From JBELMB01 sp042088665 (lineage in GTDB: Bacteria > Pseudomonadota > Alphaproteobacteria > Rhodobacterales > Rhodobacteraceae): a DNA stretch of 9,818 nt. The translations under genes were made by a program, and so were the position numbers. The stretch spans positions 1-9,818 of the forward strand of contig JBELMB010000190.1 of NCBI GenBank assembly GCA_042088665.1, read 5' to 3'. How positions within the stretch are numbered: position 1 is the stretch's first letter; each line of letters opens with the position of its first letter. Positions 7,230-9,818 of the stretch are shown here, one piece after another. The notes under the pieces were generated by a model, which searched no databases, had not been told where the DNA came from, and saw only the letters and a program-made list of their open reading frames with translations.

Positions 7230-7232
7230 GCC

Positions 7233-7745
7233 TTGGATCTTGATACAAAGGAAACTGGCGCCCCGAGGAGTCTCGGGGTCCTTTTCTACGGCGTCGCCCT
7301 CATCGGCGGCGTCGTGCTCGTTGCGATCATGTTTCTGGTCAGCTGGTCCGTGTTCACGCGCTATGTGCTGAATGCGCCGATCCTCGGAGACCAGGAACTG
7401 GTCGAGATCGGCATGTCGCTGGTTGTCATGATGGCGATGCCCTTCGCGACCTTGTCGGGCGCCCATATCCGGGTCGATGTCCTCGACAACAAACTTGGCG
7501 TTGCGGGGCGTTTTGTCGGGGATCTGCTGTCGCGCGGGATCGGGGCCTATGTTCTCATCCTTTTGATCCAGAAAACATGGGACAAGGCGCTGGACGCTTA
7601 CGAATACAATGACGTCACGAACATGATCGAGATCCCCGTCTGGATCGCCTACGGGGCGATCTCCATCGGGATGGGGTTGTTCGCCCTGGTTCTGATCTTG
7701 CAGCTGTTCAACCAACTTCGATCCGGGATATTCCGTCATGACTGA
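7233..7745 (+). CDS. dctQ: TRAP transporter small permease (DctQ family)
   Basis: This 170-residue inner-membrane protein has four predicted hydrophobic helices (about residues 16-38, 53-72, 92-110 and 135-158). It has the DctQ signature FTRYVLNAPILGDQELVEIG followed by MAMPFATLSGAHIRVDVL. It scaffolds the large permease in the sodium-driven TRAP complex. Translation most likely starts at the TTG at 7233: AAGGA at 7221-7225 sits 7 nt before it, it is 3 nt after the dctP stop, and the first internal Met (residue 33) lies inside the first helix. The end overlaps dctM by 8 bp. The unusual TTG start may keep it below dctP in expression. Confidence 0.9.
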   Translation: MDLDTKETGAPRSLGVLFYGVALIGGVVLVAIMFLVSWSVFTRYVLNAPILGDQELVEIGMSLVVMMAMPFATLSGAHIRVDVLDNKLGVAGRFVGDLLSRGIGAYVLILLIQKTWDKALDAYEYNDVTNMIEIPVWIAYGAISIGMGLFALVLILQLFNQLRSGIFRHD

Positions 7746-9039
7746 AACCGCGATCGGCGTTCTGGGCATTGTAGCCCTTTTCTTTTTCCTCTTTTCGCGG
7801 ATGCCCGTGGGCATGGCACTGTTGGTCGTGGGCTTCGGCGGCATCTGGGTGATCGACGGCCAGCGCACGGCCATCGCCACCATGTCATCCGAGACCTATT
7901 CGTCGATCACCGCCTACAGCCTCTCCATCATCCCGCTCTTTGTTCTGATGGGGAACATGGCGGGCGCCGCCGGGTATTCGCAGCGCATGTACGAAGCCGC
8001 TTATGCCTGGATCGGTCGGCTCAGGGGCGGGCTTGCCTCGTCGACCGTGGTGGGCTGCGCGGCGTTTGCCGCCGTGTCGGGGTCCTCCGTCGCGACTGCG
8101 GTGACGATTGGCAAGGTCGCCTTGCCGGAGATGAAACGCTACGGCTACGAGGACGGGCTGGCCACCGGATCGGTCGCCGCCGGAGGCACGCTTGGCATCC
8201 TGATCCCGCCTTCCACGGGGTTTGTGCTCTATGCGATCCTGACCGAAGAGAGCATCGGCAGGCTCTTTATTGCAGGCATTCTGCCCGGCCTCTTGCTGGC
8301 ACTGCTGTTCATTGCCGTGATTTTCATCATCACCTCGCTGCGCCCCGAAGAGGGCCCGATTGGCCCGAAAACCACGATGCAGGAAAAGCTGCTGGCGACG
8401 CTGAAGTCTCTGCCGCTTGTCGGCGTTATCCTTGTGTCTATCGGCGGCATTTATCTGGGTGTGTTTACACCGGTGGAGGCTGCGGGCGTTGGCGCAACAC
8501 TGGTGAGTGTCATGGCGCTGGCCACGGGTGCTGTCAGGCTGCCTCATCTGCCCAAGATCCTCGCCGAAACCGTCACGATGACCGCGATGCTCTACCTGAT
8601 CATCATCGGCGCACATGTGTTCGGCCCGTTTCTCGCCCTGACGCATATCCCGGAAACGCTGGCGACGGGGCTGAGCAATCTTGGCCTCGGGACCTACAGC
8701 ACGCTGTTCATGATCCTGCTAGGATACATCATTCTGGGCATGTTCTTTGATGGGCTGGCGATGCTCGTTGTGACGATGCCCGTGGTCTTTCCGATCATTA
8801 CCGGGCTTGGCTTCGATCCGATCTGGTTCGGCGTGATCTGCGTCATCGTGATCGAGATGGGACTGATCACGCCGCCGGTGGGCATAAACGTCTTTGTCGT
8901 CAAGGGTGTGGCCCAGGACGTGCCGATGCAGACGATCTTTCGGGGTGTCCTGCCGTTCTGGTTTGCGATGGCGGCCTGCCTGATCCTGTTGATCCTGTTC
9001 CCCGATATCGCGCTTTTCCTGCCAAACCAGATGAAGTGA
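7738..9039 (+). CDS. dctM: TRAP transporter large permease (DctM family)
   Basis: This 433-residue polytopic membrane protein is the transport channel of the TRAP system. It shows the family blocks RMPVGMALLVVGFGGIW, FVLMGNMAGAAGYSQRMYEAA, AAVSGSSVATAVTIGKVALPEM, and the diagnostic GGTLGILIPPSTGFVLYAIL with LFIAGILPGLLLALL. The second half repeats the pattern with GVFTPVEAAGVGA, ILGMFFDGLAMLVVTMPVVFPI and ITPPVGINVFVVKGVA. The length is typical and no hallmark is missing, so the transporter looks intact. The start overlaps the dctQ stop by 8 bp. No obvious terminator follows within the 70 bp before the truncated reductase gene, so that gene was probably once part of the same transcript. Confidence 0.93.
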   Translation: MTETAIGVLGIVALFFFLFSRMPVGMALLVVGFGGIWVIDGQRTAIATMSSETYSSITAYSLSIIPLFVLMGNMAGAAGYSQRMYEAAYAWIGRLRGGLASSTVVGCAAFAAVSGSSVATAVTIGKVALPEMKRYGYEDGLATGSVAAGGTLGILIPPSTGFVLYAILTEESIGRLFIAGILPGLLLALLFIAVIFIITSLRPEEGPIGPKTTMQEKLLATLKSLPLVGVILVSIGGIYLGVFTPVEAAGVGATLVSVMALATGAVRLPHLPKILAETVTMTAMLYLIIIGAHVFGPFLALTHIPETLATGLSNLGLGTYSTLFMILLGYIILGMFFDGLAMLVVTMPVVFPIITGLGFDPIWFGVICVIVIEMGLITPPVGINVFVVKGVAQDVPMQTIFRGVLPFWFAMAACLILLILFPDIALFLPNQMK

Positions 9040-9109
9040 GCGCCATCAGACAGCAGGGATGTGAAGCGGGCAGGGGGCCGCGACATGCCAAAACGACAGG
9101 GACTACCAC

Positions 9110-9244
9110 TTGAAGTATCGCAATCTGGCGCCACTCGAAGTGTCCGCAACCGGGCTTGGGAGCATGGGCATGTCCGTCGCCTATGGTGCGCGCGATGAAC
9201 CAATGTCGATCGACACCATCCAACGCGCTTTGGACGAGAACGAC
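9110..9244 (+). pseudogene. 5' fragment of an aldo/keto reductase gene, truncated by an IS remnant
   Basis: The frame opens with TTG at 9110, with AGGGA at 9098-9102 seven nt upstream. It reads KYRNLAPLEVSATGLGSMGMS, then YGARDEPMSIDTIQRALDE. This is the standard N-terminus of aldo/keto reductases (first beta strand and the G-x-M-G-M-S loop), which are NADPH-dependent carbonyl reductases of about 320-340 residues. The homology stops after about residue 42. The catalytic Asp and Tyr (expected soon after, in a DTA-x-x-YG context) and everything downstream are missing; the remaining frame to 9349 reads through IS sequence. It lies 70 bp after dctM on the same strand and may once have belonged to the operon, acting for instance on an aromatic oxo compound. 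That role is a guess. Confidence 0.75.
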
Positions 9245-9322
9245 CGGATCTGTCATGTTTTGATGCGGCCTCAGGCCCTCATTTGCTTCCCTGCGCAAAG
9301 AACACCGTGGCCATCCGCTGGG

Positions 9323-9345
9323 AAAACGCCCCAATGGGGCCTTTT
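9323..9345. terminator. Bidirectional terminator-like hairpin inside the IS remnant
   Basis: AAAA-C-GCCCC-AAT-GGGGC-C-TTTT forms a GC stem of five pairs with a three-base loop. After one mismatch it is flanked by four A-T pairs that give a U-run in either reading direction. It could stop transcripts coming from the dctPQM operon as well as from orfA. The GC stem is short, so efficiency is uncertain. It may be the natural terminator from the end of the parental IS, brought next to orfA by the internal deletion. Confidence 0.5.
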
Positions 9346-9356
9346 CTGATCCGGCT

Positions 9357-9599
9357 TCAATCCAGAACGTCCCACTCCTCCCGGAGCATCCGGATTTCCT
9401 TGCACAGCTCAGCGATATCGCCTTCGAGATTGGATTGGACGATTGGCTTCTCAGGATTGCGCCGATCCCGCTGGATCCGGCGGCTCAGCGTCGAGAAACC
9501 AACCCCCAAATCGGCGGCCACTTGTTTATGCGGCAACCCGCTCGTCAAGGCTATGGGCGCTGCTTCGGCGCGGAATTCCTCGGTCGGTCGTGATGCCAT
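9357..9599 (-). pseudogene. IS3-family transposase OrfA, truncated
   Basis: The 80-residue frame starts at the ATG at 9599, with AAAGGAG (9607-9613) 7 nt upstream. An in-frame TTG at 9617 lies before that site and is rejected. It reads ASRPTEEFRAEAAPIALTSG, then the helix-turn-helix LPHKQVAADLGVGFSTLSRR, and ends in the heptad-rich stretch EGDIAELCKEIRMLREEWDVLD. Family members continue with LREERDVLKKATVFFA. Here a stop follows DVLD. Remarkably, ATVFFAQGSK and a stop are found further on in the same frame (9311-9279), separated by about 45-51 bp that contain the terminator-like hairpin. The protein keeps only DNA-binding and part of the leucine-zipper region. Without OrfB it cannot transpose, but it could still bind or interfere with related elements. 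Confidence 0.75.
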
Positions 9600-9662
9600 C
9601 TGTGTTCTCCTTTGCAAAACGATACGTGGTCAAAGGAGCGGCACAATTCCGTGACAGGTCCA

Positions 9663-9760
9663 GAGTGTTATGAGATGGGGGATCGCCCCAGAAGTCTCTC
9701 GCTACTCAAACACTCGATTCTATTGGAACAGCGCGGTTGTCAGTCACGTCCGGGCGGGCG
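9663..9760. other. Intergenic DNA without a recognisable gene
   Basis: Between the right end of the IS remnant and the next inverted-repeat structure I find no coding frame with family resemblance, no tRNA-like fold and no continuation of the aldo/keto reductase. One plus-strand frame stays open (about 9664-9777), but it has no ribosome site and no recognisable motif. Confidence 0.4.
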
Positions 9761-9818
9761 TGGTCTTCCCCCACTGAAGTGGTCCTCCGCTATGTTTAGG
9801 AAAACGGAGGAAGACCAT
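9761..9818 (+). promoter_or_regulatory. Translation start region of a gene cut by the window edge, probably a second IS end
   Basis: GGAGG at 9806-9810 lies 6 nt before an AT at 9817-9818 that presumably completes as ATG just outside the window. Two foldings compete for this site. TCCTCCG (9783-9789) can pair with CGGAGGA (9805-9811), covering the ribosome site. TGGTCTTCC (9761-9769) can pair with GGAAGACCA (9809-9817), covering the spacer and start. A third small palindrome, CCACT-GA-AGTGG, occupies 9771-9782. The TG start followed by a C-run (TGGTCTTCCCCC) resembles an IS3-type terminal repeat, and hairpins that block ribosome access in read-through transcripts are known in IS elements. The identity of the gene cannot be seen. 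Confidence 0.4.

Larger units (their letters stand above)
9245..9662 (-). mobile_element. Internally deleted IS3-family remnant (about 418 bp)
   Basis: The right end, read inward on the minus strand from 9662, begins TGGACCTGTCAC (9651-9662). The left end, read inward from 9245, begins CGGATCTGTCAT (9245-9256). They agree at 9 of 12 positions, and patchy agreement continues inward (17 of 28). Between them lies a truncated IS3-type orfA; the orfB integrase that would carry the DDE catalytic site is absent, as the whole element is only one third of the usual 1.2-1.5 kb. I see no convincing target-site duplication (left flank CGAC, right flank GAGT), so either the boundaries are a few bases off or the flanks have rearranged. 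It interrupts the aldo/keto reductase on the left; no continuation of that gene is seen on the right. Confidence 0.6.

Noticed and set aside
6225..7883. 552-residue minus-strand open frame opposite dctP and dctQ
   Set aside because: It is rich in His, Arg, Asp and Gln, as antisense shadows of GC-rich genes are, with no motif; the sense strand carries unmistakable TRAP genes with ribosome sites.
7885..8646. 253-residue minus-strand open frame opposite dctM
   Set aside because: It is a His/Arg/Gln/Asp-rich shadow with no domain, opposite a fully conserved permease.
9267..9277. GGCCT-C-AGGCC palindrome near the left end of the IS remnant
   Set aside because: It is too short to assign a role, and such GC palindromes are frequent at this base composition; it may simply belong to the IS end.
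1..9818. CRISPR arrays, tRNA or rRNA genes, riboswitches
   Set aside because: I saw no regularly spaced repeat series, no cloverleaf with a CCA-type end, and no recognisable riboswitch core in the short intergenic gaps.

Overview
The window looks like alphaproteobacterial DNA, most likely from the Rhodobacterales (Roseobacter-type bacteria). The basis is high GC, dense genes with 4-8 bp start/stop overlaps, a periplasmic-binding-protein TRAP transporter, an iorAB pair of the proteobacterial type, and IS3-type insertion sequence debris. This is inferred from sequence character and not from any database search.

Left part (1-1048): remains of a tripartite tricarboxylate transporter (TTT) locus. 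A C-terminal tctB-like tail is followed at once by a tctA gene that is open in frame but has lost two internal segments, so it is about 200 residues too short. Next, convergent to it, is a LysR-type regulator (minus strand, 1069-2007). The control region between the regulator and the divergent operon (about 1987-2140) holds two near-identical direct repeats 29 bp apart, a perfect 7-1-7 palindrome and AT-rich promoter-like DNA.

Centre (2141-6187): three overlapping plus-strand genes. They are indolepyruvate ferredoxin oxidoreductase alpha (iorA), its beta subunit with a C-terminal DUF6537-like region (iorB), and a 4-hydroxybenzoyl-CoA-thioesterase-type hotdog protein. As inference from family chemistry, IorAB would turn an arylpyruvate plus CoA into an arylacetyl-CoA, CO2 and reduced ferredoxin. 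The thioesterase could then release the free arylacetate, for example indole-3-acetate or phenylacetate.

Right-centre (6243-9039): a complete TRAP transporter in the order solute-binding protein, small permease, large permease. All genes run in the same direction as iorAB, so transporter and enzymes may serve one substrate. The upstream TTT remnant suggests that one tripartite carrier decayed while another was kept.

Right end (9110-9818): a scar. An aldo/keto reductase gene is cut off after about 42 codons by a roughly 0.42 kb, internally deleted IS3-type remnant that has both imperfect terminal repeats, a truncated orfA and a terminator-like hairpin. About 100 bp without a recognisable gene follow. 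The window ends in what looks like the left end of another IS or gene, with a strong ribosome binding site that can be folded away and a start codon cut by the window edge.
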